From: Leptasterias polaris
Taxonomy: Eukaryota > Echinodermata > Asteroidea > Forcipulatida > Asteriidae
Direction: 5' to 3'
Length of the DNA: 64,000 nt
Assembly (NCBI GenBank): GCA_037783415.1
Contig: JAZGTN010000094.1
Location: 2,542,001-2,606,000, forward strand
The notes below the pieces were generated by a model that was given only the letters and a program-made list of their open reading frames with translations, did not search any database and was not told the origin of the DNA. This document shows, piece after piece, positions 1-11,699 of the stretch (the stretch's first letter is position 1; every line of letters starts with the position of its first letter). The translations under genes and the position numbers were made by a program.

Positions 1-3000
1 AAGATGTGGTGCGTGCTTACTTGTATAGGTCCAAATCAAGTAAGTTGACTGCACTACATCACGCAAAAAAGTACACCAGTTTAACTTACCTTAATATTGA
101 CCTTCCAACACCCAACCCCAACCATCCTACTGACAAGAAGTATGTTAAACACATTTAAAAGACAATTAATTTATTTGGATGAGCAGATATTTAACAACAA
201 TTTGGGTGAACTATCATATCAAGGCTTACCTTGAACAGATAAGTAGAGCAGACATTTTGGCTGGTACATCTATGTCTTTTTGTCTGAAATCTCACGCCAA
301 AATATACAGGTATGAAACCTTAATGCACACAAAGTGTTCTGCATATTCATGATGGTAATTAGTAAATAGGTATTCTTTCCAAATGTTTCATTTGTTTCTA
401 AAAAACACATTTGTATGTTTGAACATTGATTGAAAAGAACATCAGATATCAATTAAGTAATAGTTTTCCTTCATTGTTTAGCATTGCTTTATTATTAGGA
501 CAAACCAAGCAATGCACTTTACATAGGAGATAAACTGCAGAGTTTGGTAAATTCAAACGGCTACAAAGCAACTGCAACTCTGGAATGTACGTGTCTATTT
601 TAAGGTCATCTGAGGGCTTCCAAACTTTTATTTGATTGTACAGTTTTATGAAACATGGGTAAATTAACAATGTTCAGTTAAACAGCATTGAAATGAATGT
701 GCTGTTTATTACATACATGTACCATAGTTTATGGCTCAGATCATTGTGATTATGTAAATGTAGCCTCATTATTGTTATTAAAAATGTTTTGTTCACAATG
801 GGACATCAGTCACCATTGAAAAGGCATGTACCTGTGAGTTCCCGCCTTGCACTTGACCATGTATTGTTTACATTACCTTTGTTGATTTAGCCAAGCTGTA
901 CCAGGTGTTTTTGCTGAGATTCAGAGATCCAAACACATCTATAATCTATTTGTTGTAGTTTTCGTACCCATGTCGGCATTGATGTAAGCAATGTTCGTGC
1001 AAGTGATGTAAAGGACCAAAAGTGCGAGTCTAAAGTGAAAAACGATAAACATGTTTTTACCTGATAGCTATTTTGCTTGATGAAAAAAGTTACTTTCGGT
1101 ATAATTTCATGACTGTTGTATGAACTCAAAGCAATATGCAATTTGATTTGTTGTGATGTCCAAGCAGTCAATGTTGCCTCAGAAATTTGTGGGCAATTGG
1201 GTCTTTCTCATTTTAAGTGTGCAACCTCAAAAAAAAACTAAATGAAAAACTTGATATTCCATATTTTGCTTTATTTTTATTAAATGATTTTTTAATATTT
1301 ATAGCAGTCAGTATAGTTTTTAAGTCGAAGCACAAATTTGAATATCGGTCTATTTCTAGGTTGCATGCTGCTTGATTTAGATTGGCCCAATAAAACGATC
1401 AATTTTTATAAATTTTCAAAGTTGGAATACTTTTATCAAAGCATTCGCCAAGGCTCCACACAAGCAATAACAAGGTTTAATGGGCAATCTTTGTGTACAA
1501 TTTCTCATCATGTGTTTTTCTTTGTTAACTTTAACCCTTTCAAATCCTCCAGAATCTTCAGGAAGTTGTCAGATCCTTATTCTCAAGGTTTTTCCTGAGT
1601 TTGATGGACTCAGTCCCGTGTTGCCAAATTAAATGTAGGTACTTGGCATGGGTCCAGGCATATAGCACATGTTTTTGTGCAACCTACAGCTTTGATGTAA
1701 ACTTAGGTGATAGGGGCCTATTATATGAGACCGGCATTTCATCCTAGTTAGTTTGGGTTAATAAACTTACTTTTTCATTGCTATTGTATAAGACGCATTT
1801 TGAGTCTCTGCATTTTTTCCCATTTAAAATACAAATTTTTTAAAGATAGCTACGATAACTTGAATAGATAGCTGTTTACAAAACACTTTCCTGCTTGAGT
1901 TTCAACACAGAAAATATTAACAGTTACAATTTTGTCTTCAGTTCTCTAAGATTAAAATAGTTACTTTTTTTTGAGCAGCCAAGTTAAGTTTGGTGGCTGG
2001 TATGATAAAGAACAATTATTCAAATATATTTTATGTTTTTTAAAGTATAATCTCAGCTTTTAAGTATTCAAATGTGTTCTCCAAATTTGTTTTCTCTGCT
2101 CCCCACCCCACAAATATATTTTTGTATGCATACAATAACTAGAAAATTGTTTGCTGTGTTAGATACATCATTCTTGAATTTTGCAAGAATTTTTTTTTTT
2201 CCATTTCTTTCTTTTGATTTGTCATCTCGGACCAAGATGGGCAAAGAGAATAAGAAGAAATTATTGGGAAATGACACTGAAAATGTATTGTCTATCAATA
2301 ATTATTGTAAAATACTTGTATTAATATATTAATTGTATCACATGTATATTGACTGTACATTAAATCTTATACAATGTTGTATGAATACTGCTCAAATAGT
2401 CAGTCTTCACATCATACTTTGGGTAAAATAACAGCTCATGCTTATTTGAAATCTATCAGACCTTGTTCGTTGTGTTGCTCGATCATTTCAGTGTTTTTGT
2501 GTTAATTATATTGTTGATCAAGTCACAGGCCTCTTTGTAAATAAATGTCCCGTTGTGTATGACTTGAGTCACAAGTGACTGCTTTAATTTGAATCCCCCC
2601 AGACTGGAGGCAGTTGCCATTTCACATGGTTTAGGGCAAGCTTAAGCTTTTGCATACTATATTTAAAAAAAGAGACGCCCCCCCTATCGCAATTCTAGAT
2701 CTGAATGAACAATTTTGTTTAATCTGAAAGCTCTCAAATTATATCTGATACATGGTTAAATCTGAGAAATTTGTATTTGAAGACCACAATTAAATAACTT
2801 TTGCTTATTTTGTCGTGGCAATTATAATAAGAAGCCTTAATTATAATTAATAGACGATGCCCGACAAACTTTGTACACTGTGAAGTTATATCAGATGTGC
2901 TCATTATGAGAAAATGTGCATAATGCTGGGGGGCGGGGGGGGTTATAAAAGAAAGACCAAACTATGAAGAAAACATAAAACTTTTTTTGTAAATTTAATG

Positions 3001-3250
3001 CCATTACAAGACTAAACTGAAAAGGTGTGTATTGAATTGGTCGTACTTGAAGTTTGTAAAATGTTGCTACACTGTTTGTAAGGCTATTCTACCCATGGAG
3101 TTCTTCCATATTCTACCTAAAGATGAAGATAAGTAAGAATTTATTATCTTAACAGAGTAAATAGAGGCACAATTATACAACAAATAAAGCCTCCAAAAGA
3201 TATCCAGGAAAGTATAACAATAACAGTGGTATTGATTTTTCACATTGCAG
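1..3250. other. No recognisable gene; AT-rich non-coding DNA
   Basis: About 3.2 kb upstream of CHMP4. Open frames are all under about 100 codons, lack family motifs and have no splice-linked partners. Short C- and G-runs occur near 2,676 and 2,930. AATAAA-type words (for example near 1,390 and 2,538) would fit the 3' UTR of a gene lying further left, but nothing proves it. Confidence 0.5.
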
Positions 3251-3324
3251 AAAATAATAACCGCGCCCTCTTGTGTTTACACTTTGTATTTTAGAAATGT
3301 ATCCCAACGTCGATATCTCTATCC

Positions 3325-3402
3325 CACGTGCTTTATTAATACCTTTTGGTAGGGTACCATGCTATTTCGCTGGTTTTTCACGTATTGGAAATTTTCACGT
3401 GA
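3325..3402 (+). promoter_or_regulatory. Two CACGTG E-boxes upstream of CHMP4
   Basis: CACGTG lies at 3325-3330 and TTCACGTGAT spans 3394-3403. They are 160-240 bp upstream of the CHMP4 start codon. The second resembles the CLEAR element (GTCACGTGAC) bound by TFEB/MITF factors at lysosomal genes in vertebrates. A role here is inferred from position and motif only. Confidence 0.35.
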
Positions 3403-3561
3403 TGATGATGTTGGTTACCAATCATGTCATTTGCTATTTATATTGCGAGAGTCCACAGAGCATCACATCAACATCATTATCGTCATTTGTCGTCATTTTG
3501 TTAATTAAAACAATTTTAAAATCTCTGTTTCTCTGTATAGATAACAACTATAGTTGTAAAA

Positions 3562-6500
3562 ATGTCTTTTTTATTTGGAAAGAAAAAGCAAGAACAGGCG
3601 CCGTCAACTGGCGAAGCAATTCAGAAACTCAGACAAACAGAAGAATTGCTAGAAAAGAAACAAGCGTTCATGGAAAAGAAAATCTCAGAAGAAATTAAAT
3701 TAGCAAAACAAAATGGTACAAAAAATAAAAGAGGTAAGTTTTCTTGTGTTTCACTGGTTATTGTTTTGTATATTATAGTTCAATGAATGAGAAAAGATGT
3801 GGTGTTTATCTTGTTGACCTGATTTAATTGGTTGTTTACTTTTATGAGACTGAGAGTGAGACTGAGAGGAATGACAGAATCATGAATGGAAACTTGAATG
3901 TGGCATACATGATGTATGTGACCCGTATGTGTCAATGTATGATATCAATTCATTGCAAGGGAAGATGCCAAATTGATTTTTTCTTTTGGTGTAAACTTCA
4001 TGCACTTCAAGTACACTAACAACCGCATCCATGGTTTTAAAACTAAAAATAGGCTCATATATATACTAAAGCTTAAGTCCACAATGTTCATTTTACTTAG
4101 ACCCAGTAACTGGGGCGCTGTACTCCTTTTTTCGAAATTTTGACATCATCGGTCGTACACGACCGATGATGTCAAAATTTCGAAAAAAGGAGTACAGCGC
4201 CCCAGTTACTGGGTCTACATTTTACTAAGTTTTTAACCTGCCTTAAATGTTCTGCACATAAATAATGGTGAAGTAACTAACGGTTAACCCATGCTACACT
4301 TTCCTGTCATTGTATTTTTATAGTATGATCAATCAGTGCCATAGATTTTCACTGCAGAAAGCGAACTGGGGGAGAATTTTGACTGGTATTGTGAGTTTTA
4401 ACCAGAATTTGTATTGTGTTTCTTGTTTTAAAGCTGCCATCATGGCCTTAAAGAGGAAAAAGAGGTTAGAAAAACAATTAGCACAGATCGATGGAACACT
4501 GTCAACAATAGAATATCAAAGAGAAGCGCTGGAGAACGCAAACACAAACACAGAGGTTCTGAAGACCATGGGATATGCTTCAAAAGCACTGAAAAGTGCA
4601 CAACAACAAATGTAAGTGGAATAATCGGGTAACTGTGACCTGCAGAGTCTGCTCTAGATGTCGCCAGGCAGTTGAGATTGATCTTAAATGTGTGTTCTTG
4701 ACATTAATTCAGGGCCCAATTTCATGGCTCTGCTTACCATAGGCAAAGAATCAACGCTTACTTCTAAGCAGGGAATTCCATGCTGATGACGTATTTCACG
4801 TATTTCACGGGTCAGCAGGGAATTTTTGCTTGTGCGCGTGTGTATGCCATGCTAGTAACTCGGCATTGTTCGCTCACACAGCTAGCGCAGAAATTCGGCG
4901 CTTGCCCTGCAAGGAGAGAATGGTGATTGTAAGCACATAATTTGACGGTAAGCAGAGCCATGAAATTGGGCCCAGCCCTAGGTCATCATATTTTTCATAA
5001 GGATGCAAGACAATGACATGTTTTTTTCTTTACCATCTTGTATGTGCAATGCATAGCTGTAATTTTTTCTGTACATGTATATACTTCTATGTTTTCTACA
5101 GTTGTTTTTTGCATTTTTGCCGTTGTTTTATTCTTTGTTTTATTATGATGTGTGATCAAGGGTCCCAATTTACAGGGCCTGCGTGCCTGTTCGGGGTTTC
5201 CCTTTTGCAATACATTGTATTTTGATGGTTGTGCATTAAAGGTAAAAATCTAAACTCAACAAATGGAACTTGCTTCCAAGCTAAAAAATGTTCACAATTG
5301 TCTTTGATCTTTACCAGTCATTTATAATTTTAATCAGGGTTTCTGCAGATCCTTAAAAAGTATTAGAAAGTCTTAAATTGAACTATCCAAATTTAAGGCC
5401 TTAAAAAGCATAAAAAAGTATTGAATTTAGTTATTTGAGGTCTTTCAAAAATGGAAGAAGTGCGTAATGAATTGTCCTATTAGCTGGTCAGGGATGAGTT
5501 TTTTTAAGACTTTTTATGTCAGCCTGGTGAATACAAAAAGCTTTTCATTTTTCCACATAAAAGAAAGACTTCCCTTTGATCTACTTCACTAGTGCTTAGG
5601 ACACTTTTCCTAAAAGCCCTTTGAATTCCAAACCCTCCCTAGGGGTTACCAAAAGGTAGAAACGCCATCATTTCAACATACATGTAGGCCCTACGTCCTA
5701 AAAATTGGTTCCAACATGTGGTTTCAGACTTCTTTGCCAGCAATGACTCTCATCCCTGGCTGGTGAAGAACCGAATTATGCTGCATGTAAAACAATAAGA
5801 TAAAGTGTGTTTCTCCCCGCTTTATTTGCTGAATATTTTTCTTAAATTTTGTTAAGGGTAGCCATAAAAGGGTCTTAAATTTGACTGTTTATTGTGTGCA
5901 GTATATATACCCTCACCCTGTTAATGCATTTAAGATTCTTAAGAATTCTGGTGCATTGTATTAATTGGTTTTTGTTTCCCCTTTTGTGATAAATGCTTAG
6001 GGGAGTGGAGGATGTTGATGACATGATGTCAGATCTTCAAGAGCAGCTAGAAGTAGCCAATGAAATCAGTGATGCAATTTCAAATTCCACGGCTTTCGGT
6101 CAAGATATAGATGAAGTAAGTATGAATGACCATTATCTGACAACTGAAGTTCAGAAGCCATGAAGTACACATATGAAATCAGAGCTTGAATTCACTGAGC
6201 ATTAAGATTAATCTTAAACAGCTACTTAAGCGAATTGATTTTAATGGGAATGCTATTTCAACTTGTTTATTACGTGATTATTGTTGAAATGGAGTTTTGA
6301 TATTTATGCACTCCTGAATTTTTCTTAAATATCGATCCAAAATTAGGCCCCAACCCCAAGGTTTTGAAAAACTTAAAACACTTCTGCTGTTGACGGCGTG
6401 CATCAATATGACAATGCTTTGACGCCATGTGTGTGATGTTGCTTTGTTATACCTTCATTCTGCAACAAAGCGCCTGATACAAAACGTAGCTCCCACATAT

Positions 6501-8560
6501 GACATAACATGAGTGATAACGTAACAGGGCTTTTCGTGAATCTTTCTGAAAAGCACTGGAGAAGTGTTTTCAAAATGACTTCTTGTTTACATAATTAAAA
6601 TCTGTTTAATCTCATGTGAACTCAATTTACTTATTGATTGAAAACATTTTATGTGATTTTCAGCAAAGATCACTTGTTGCTGTTTTCATTCAAGTAGGTC
6701 TTTAAGATGCGTTGTCAGTATTACCATAGTGATTTGTATTGTATTGTGACATCACACATTGCCTTAACCCTCTTGCTGTCTGACCATTCAATACCATTCA
6801 CTGTGGTTTTGAATGATAGATAAGCTATGCCAGCCTTGCAATATGATACCATGAGGGAATGCATGTACACAGTACACAGTTAGTTCTGTGCACAGTTGTG
6901 CCACCATACACAACTTTGGCAGTTGAATGGTTTCAAATGGTTGGTCAACTCACTTGAAAATGTTGCGAACAGTAGGAGGGTTAAAGCAGTTAATATTGAT
7001 GCAGTTTAGATTGATACACATCTTAAGATCTGAATTGAGGTCTGATTCTTGAATGTCTTTATAGACGATGTGACCTCTGTTTACATTCAAACCGCCCGCT
7101 GTTGACAAGTCTGTTGTCCAAGTCATGTTCCGCCGGGCAAAAAGACGCGTAGTCATGGTAATATTGCGTGTACTTTCTAGCTGGCTGTCAAGTACACAAA
7201 GGTTTTGCCCGGCGACATGCGCGCGCATCATGTTATGATTTTCAAATGACGTCAGAGGTCACATCGTCTATAGCTTGGTACATTGGAATTTTCTTTTAGT
7301 TTTGTTATTGTGCATAACAACTCATCTTAAAAGACCTACTTAAACGAAAACAGCAACAAGTGATCTTTGTAGAAATGAATTGAAATGAAATGAATTGAAT
7401 TGAATTGAATTGATTGTTTATCTTCCAACTGAATCTATTTTTGGGGTTTTTTTATAGGAGAAGTTTTAATGTCATATTCTCCACATTGTTGTATTTTCTA
7501 ATTATTCAGCCTGTACATATATTTGTCATGTTTTATATTTATATTTGTATGCTTTGTTGTATGTTGCCATTTTTACCGTTTTATAATCATATACTTTTTA
7601 TGCACAATTCGATGCAATTTTGCTTCTGGCAACAAGTTCAAATTTTAATAAACCATAAATAATAATAATAGTAATAATAATAATAGATCAATCTTGTAAA
7701 GTGTGTATGTGTGTGATCGAGCCCCAATGTTCTACTCATGTACAACAAAAGAAGGCATTTTTATGAAGCTAGTCAGTGTATAAAACATTCATAGACATTG
7801 CAGCAATGTAACTTTATCTTCAGGCCTGGAATTACACGGAGGCCACGGAGGCCATGGCCTTCGTTGCCCTGGTCTTGGCCTTGGTGCCCCTTCAAAAGAT
7901 TCCCATAGACTTTAAGATTTTCGAGTGGAAGCGCCCTTTGCAAAATGAAAATGGCCTTGCCCTCTCAAAGATGAAATTCCAGGCCTGTATCTTTATGTGT
8001 ATTTTTCTCTTTTAAAGGATGAATTATATAAGGAACTTGAAGAATTGGAGCAAGAAGAACTTGATGAGCAATTACTTGATGTTGGACCCAGTGTTACCAA
8101 CCAGCTCCCAGATGTCCCAACGGCCAGACCTGGTAAAAAGATTTCAAAAACAAATTTCTTGAAACTATTTTGTGCTAATCAGGCATGATGTTCTTCCTAC
8201 TTTAGTCTGATTGCCGATTTTGTTGCCCTTGGAAAAATCTGAAAACCGTGATTAAACAACCTGAAATGGCTATACACCATGTGCACATGTAGGTCAGCCC
8301 TTGTACTTGATAAAATATTTCTTTAAATAAAATATTTCTTTCCAAGGACCAACTAGCATGCCTGGCTAATGAAATTTTACCTCTCAAAGCCAAAAACAGG
8401 CCATTGACTGTAAGTTCATCAAAAGTAAAGAGAATGATAACTCAGACAAATCTCTGTTTGTAAATCTAAACTTTATCTTTTGTTTTTCGTTCTTATAGCC
8501 CGAGTTGCTGAAGATCCAGAGGATGAAGATATGAAAGAGCTTGCCGCCTGGGCGTCCTAA
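3562..8560 (+). CDS. CHMP4: ESCRT-III subunit CHMP4 (Snf7/Vps32), complete, 5 exons
   Basis: Five exons: 3562-3733, 4434-4611, 6001-6115, 8018-8132 and 8499-8560. All introns are GT-AG and phases fit, giving 213 residues (human CHMP4B has 224). CHMP4 polymerises into membrane-bound filaments that drive multivesicular body budding, cytokinetic abscission and membrane repair. The product starts MSFLFGKKK, then has the basic coiled first helices (exon 1 and the KRKKR stretch of exon 2) and the highly conserved AQIDGTLSTIE and EALENANTNTEVLK motifs. Acidic helices follow in exons 3-4 (ELEELEQEELDEQLL). The C-terminus DEDMKELAAWAS, residues 202-213, matches the helix bound by ALIX Bro1 and the MIM region. 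The start is the first ATG, after a short in-frame-free leader. It is the only copy in the window and its closest paralogue type is CHMP4B/4C. The introns carry several inverted-repeat elements. Confidence 0.97.
4098..4217. mobile_element. Perfect 58-bp-arm palindrome element (copy 1), CHMP4 intron 1
   Basis: Two perfectly complementary 58-nt arms start TAGACCCAGTAACTGGGG and are separated by only 4 nt (TACA). The arms include TTTTTTCGAAATTTTGAC. A second copy lies at 30752-30907. It behaves like a foldback MITE with no coding capacity. Confidence 0.85.
4712..4973. mobile_element. MITE with GGGCCCAATTTCATGG terminal inverted repeats
   Basis: A 262-bp element in CHMP4 intron 2 with perfect terminal inverted repeats of about 27 bp (GGGCCCAATTTCATGG... 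and its reverse complement). The interior is non-coding. A shorter relative is at 62122-62232. Confidence 0.85.
5335..5890. repeat. Possible degraded MITE with AAGTCTTAAATT-like ends
   Basis: The left part carries repeated CTTAAAAAG and GTCTTAAATTGA words. Near 5,868 GGGTCTTAAATTTGA occurs. The ends are only loosely related. Nothing else is visible between 5,000 and 6,000 apart from CHMP4 exon 3 at 6001. Confidence 0.3.
6664..7369. mobile_element. 706-bp inverted-repeat element hosting a nested MITE
   Basis: The left end (CAAAGATCACTTGTTGCTG...) and right end (...CAGCAACAAGTGATCTTTG) are inverted repeats of roughly 50 bp with a few mismatches. The element sits in CHMP4 intron 3 and contains the independent 7060-7272 element. 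Confidence 0.8.
7060..7272. mobile_element. Nested TATAGAC-family MITE
   Basis: A 213-bp element with 20-bp perfect terminal inverted repeats (TATAGACGATGTGACCTCTG), bordered by TA. It is inserted inside the 6664-7369 element. The ends match the TATAGACCATGTGACCTG elements at 9302 and 27538. Confidence 0.85.
7372..7690. repeat. Microsatellites: GAATT-type and AAT-type tracts
   Basis: Runs of TGAATTGAAT-like pentamers lie at about 7375-7415 and AAT trinucleotides at about 7659-7686. The sequence between is AT-rich with no gene signal. Confidence 0.6.
7821..7987. mobile_element. CAGGCCTGGAATT MITE, full copy
   Basis: The terminal inverted repeats CAGGCCTGGAATT and AATTCCAGGCCTG enclose about 165 bp containing GGCCTTGGTGCCCC and GGCCTTGCCCTCTCAA. 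This is the best-preserved of about nine copies in the window (7.8, 11.5, 12.8, 19.7, 21.1, 26.0, 28.3, 46.6 and 54.2 kb). It abuts the acceptor of CHMP4 exon 4. Confidence 0.85.
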
Positions 8561-8639
8561 CTGTCGGGGATGAACTAATCCGGTCAGATATTGTATGAAA
8601 TTTATAGCATATTCTCTATGGTACTGTTATTTTTATTGT

Positions 8640-8645
8640 AATAAA
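8640..8645 (+). terminator. Putative CHMP4 poly(A) signal AATAAA
   Basis: AATAAA lies 80 bp after the CHMP4 stop codon and just before an inserted MITE. It is the first canonical hexamer downstream of the stop. Confidence 0.5.
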
Positions 8646-8684
8646 GGGCAGACAATGAGTACACCCAAAAGCTTAACTCTACAT

Positions 8685-9114
8685 GGGGTGCGTTCCATCC
8701 AGGCTAACAATGCAAACGTTTGCCAACTATGCGTATGTTTGTGGAACGCGTTACGTGCGAAAGGCGCTTGCACACGTTTGTGAAATTTGGCAAATGCTCT
8801 GGGAGGTGTTAGCTACGTGTATGTTCCCCAACTGAAACATGATGGCGGAAAACAGCGCAAAAGCAGATCAGATTGGTTGTAGCAAAGTGTCATAATTAAT
8901 CACGCCAAATTGTACTTGTTCACGAATGTATTTTTAAAAGCAGACGTCAGAACATCGCCCAACACACAGATTAATACTGCAACATGATTGGTCCGACAGA
9001 TTGAAGCGAACGTGTGTACATGTTTTTAACACATCGCGTTCTGGTTCAGATTTTTAGCATGCCGCACATTTTGTTAATAGTGGCACAAACGTTCGCACAA
9101 CTGGAACGCACCCC
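8685..9114. mobile_element. 430-bp MITE with GGGGTGCGTTCC ends
   Basis: GGGGTGCGTTCCA at the left and TGGAACGCACCCC at the right form terminal inverted repeats. The interior repeats AACGTTTG/CGTGTG-like words. It is hAT-like in end sequence, but I see no clear 8-bp target duplication. Confidence 0.75.
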
Positions 9115-9301
9115 AGCTAACCCAAATCTTTGAAGATGTAATGGATGGCATGTCTGGATTGGGAGTGACTGAGTAGTGCACGGCCAAATCAAGAATATGT
9201 CCACCAGAGTCTACAGGTTTGGCTGTTGAGTTAGGGCGTATCCAAATTGGCTGCTTCGACTACAGCTACAACTGTTGCTAAGGGTGTTGTTAAGGGCGAT
9301 C

Positions 9302-9606
9302 TATAGACCATGTGACCTGTGACATCACATGTTTACAAAAGAACCACAGAGCCTGGCACAATTTGTATGCAGCTCGATGGAAGAAACCAATAAATCTTAT
9401 GTTGTATGGAGATTGCACTGTCTGATTTTTCTCAACTTTTGATATGAAGAAAGGGGGGACATCTTAACAGCCTGTAGAGCTGTTACTGTTGTAACTCTTG
9501 AAATGAGATGAAAATGATGACACAAAATGTAAAATTTCCCATGACCAGTGTAGTATCTTGCCTGTCAGGAAATGCACTCTCTCTGTAGACAAAGGTAACA
9601 TGGTCT
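9302..9606. mobile_element. TATAGACCATGTGACC MITE
   Basis: The left end TATAGACCATGTGACCTG and right end GTAACATGGTCT are imperfect terminal inverted repeats. The interior is homologous along its length to 27538-27834. Confidence 0.7.
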
Positions 9607-9636
9607 TTACTTCAACAAATGAATACACGGCGATCT

Positions 9637-9823
9637 AGCTATACACCAATCCGATGAAAACAAGTTGGCAGCGCCCTCTATTGACAAAATTTAACAACTG
9701 CGGTGTCGCAAGCTGGAAGCACAGTATATAGAGATCAGTGCTTCCAGCTTGCGACACCGCAGTTGTTAAATTTTGTCAATAGAGGGCGCTACCAATTTTG
9801 TTTCGTCGGATTGGTGTACAGCC
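9637..9823. mobile_element. Near-perfect palindrome with about 87-bp arms
   Basis: The arms run from AGCTATACACCAATCCGA inward through GCGCCCTCTATTGAC and GTGTCGCAAGCTGGAAGC, with a short spacer (AGTATATAGAGATCA). This foldback element carries a GAGGGCGCT word in each arm. Confidence 0.85.
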
Positions 9824-9869
9824 GTAGATGTAGCCGCCAATTCGGACACGGTCATAGCCTGTTGGATTC

Positions 9870-11085
9870 TGAAGTTACTAAGTACACCCTTGTATGCTGC
9901 TTGTTAGTGCAGCATATCTTTGGTAGATTCCATAAGTATGTAAAGACAACTATTTTCTCACACTTTGAAAAGTTGAAATGGGTCTGGTGATCCTTCCCAG
10001 GTGCCGGGCAGGAAAGCTTCTTAGTGTATCAGTAATCACAGAAAAATTTACTTTCGGTTCATGTCTAATGGTGGACGGAACCTCAAAGAAATTGTACACA
10101 ATTGTTTTGGCTTGTTTTAAAATTTTGTTTGCAAACATCTGAGAGAAGTGTACTCCATTTTCACTATGGGCATTCATGTCTGTACACAGCCATTTTGAGT
10201 ATGGGAGAACTATTTTGTTATCAGGGGAAGAGGGGAGTTTTGGTGTTTAAAGTTGTTTTCAAGACAACCTTAAACTTGTTGGGTAGTCGTGTGAACTGAT
10301 AATGTCGGCTCAGTGCACGTAATCTTGAACCTTTTACAGGGTCCAGTCAAGTGCACTGTGGGGGTTGGTCAAGTCTAATGCACTGTGGTCGATTCTTTAG
10401 TGGAAGCCATTGCCAAAGTGGATAGGCCAGCAGACTGAGTTTTATTAGTTTTGTTTTGTGATCAGTTTCAAGGCCATGGTATGACTCGCACTTGTTTCCA
10501 GTCAGCCTCGATTTGGATACAATGTGGAAAGCAATGTAGATGTTACATCATATCAACTGCCCTTATCAGTACCTGGTGGCTTTCATCAAACAAGGGGCAT
10601 GGATAGAGTTCATGATTGTAAAGTAATTATATAAATGTAAAGCATATAAGAGAAAATTATTATAAATATCGGATAAAGTAGACAGCCTTTCCTGAATGGT
10701 GTCAAATTCAATCTTTGTTTTGTTAACTGCAAATTCAATCTAAAAAAGCTAAGTAGAAGTGCCCGCGCTGTGTTGGAATATAACGTGTACATGTTAATTT
10801 GTGACGCACAATACAAATCATTTGTTCGGCGTATTATTTTTTATGGCAGGTCTGGTACTTTTTGTTCAGGCAAGGCAATTTTTTCCTTACCACAGGACAC
10901 CTTTGTGCCAAGGGCGGGGAGACAATTGCCTCTGTGAACTGAATCAGGCCTTATAAGGCTCTGTGCAGCGTAAGGGAAGTAGATATTTTAAGTATCTACT
11001 GTTAAAGCAGAGCATGAAGTGTCCTTTAAAATGCTGCATTTTTATGTTTCCTTCATGCATCAGCAATGATGAGTTTGATGTGAAA
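9870..11085. other. Intergenic stretch without recognisable gene
   Basis: Only short random frames are present. There are no splice-linked coding blocks and no clear inverted repeat in this 1.2 kb. Confidence 0.45.
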
Positions 11086-11087
11086 CA

Positions 11088-11339
11088 TGGAGTTAGCTAG
11101 ACTTGTTCACAAGTTTGTTAATGTTTGTCACGGTGTGTCGAGTCGCGTGTGGTGTTTGATAAAGAATGCTCTCGCGAGATCACTGCTCTCGCGCGAAGTT
11201 GCTGGCTGCCGACTCTTCGTAAATGTGACCAGTCTTGAGAGCAGTAATCTCGCGCAGAGCAGCCCTCTCGCGGGATATTGCGAGAGAGCCGTTCCGCTAT
11301 CACCGCAACAGACATTTAACGACTTGTCCACAAGTCTAG
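11088..11339. mobile_element. CTAGACTTGT MITE, copy 1
   Basis: The 252-bp element has CTAGACTTGTTCACAAG at the left and a matching inverted end at the right. Internal CTCTCGCG repeats fold on themselves. Related copies are at 56849-57000 and 60355-60524. Confidence 0.8.
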
Positions 11340-11463
11340 GAGTTAGCCAAAGGGGTGTTTATTTAGACTCACTTATCGGAATTTGGGTGGCATACTTTTT
11401 CATTTGGGTATATGTGGAAGTGGGTAAAATGGAAAACCCTTTTTTATTTTGTCAATTTATTAT

Positions 11464-11600
11464 CAGGCCTGGAACTACATGGAGGCCAGGAAGCCAATGG
11501 CCTCTGTTGCCCCAGTCTTGGCCTTGGTGTTCCCATCCAAAGGTTGCTATAGACTTCAAGATTTTCCAAGGGAAGTGCCCTTTATTACATTTTTTCTGAG
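11464..11600. mobile_element. CAGGCCTGGAA MITE, 5' part
   Basis: It starts CAGGCCTGGAACTACATGG and aligns with 7821-7987 through the GCCCTTT box. The far terminal repeat is missing. Confidence 0.65.
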
Positions 11601-11699
11601 CCTTATTTCCAAATTCTTGCTAAATATAAAACAAAAAGACACCAAACAAGTACAACCTCAGTTTTTGAACTATCGACAGTAGAATAAAATTAAAGAACA

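Larger units (their letters stand above)
9228..9868. mobile_element. Composite inverted-repeat element with two nested insertions
   Basis: The outer ends (GTATCCAAATTGGCTGCTTC...ACAGCTAC and GTAGATGTAGCCGCCAATTCGG) are degenerate inverted repeats of the family seen at 13057-13541. Two further elements lie inside, at 9302-9606 and 9637-9823. Confidence 0.6.

Noticed and set aside
3273..3698. 141-codon frame upstream of and overlapping CHMP4 exon 1
   Set aside because: It reads CHMP4 exon 1 in the wrong frame; the upstream part lies in the promoter region and has no recognisable domain.
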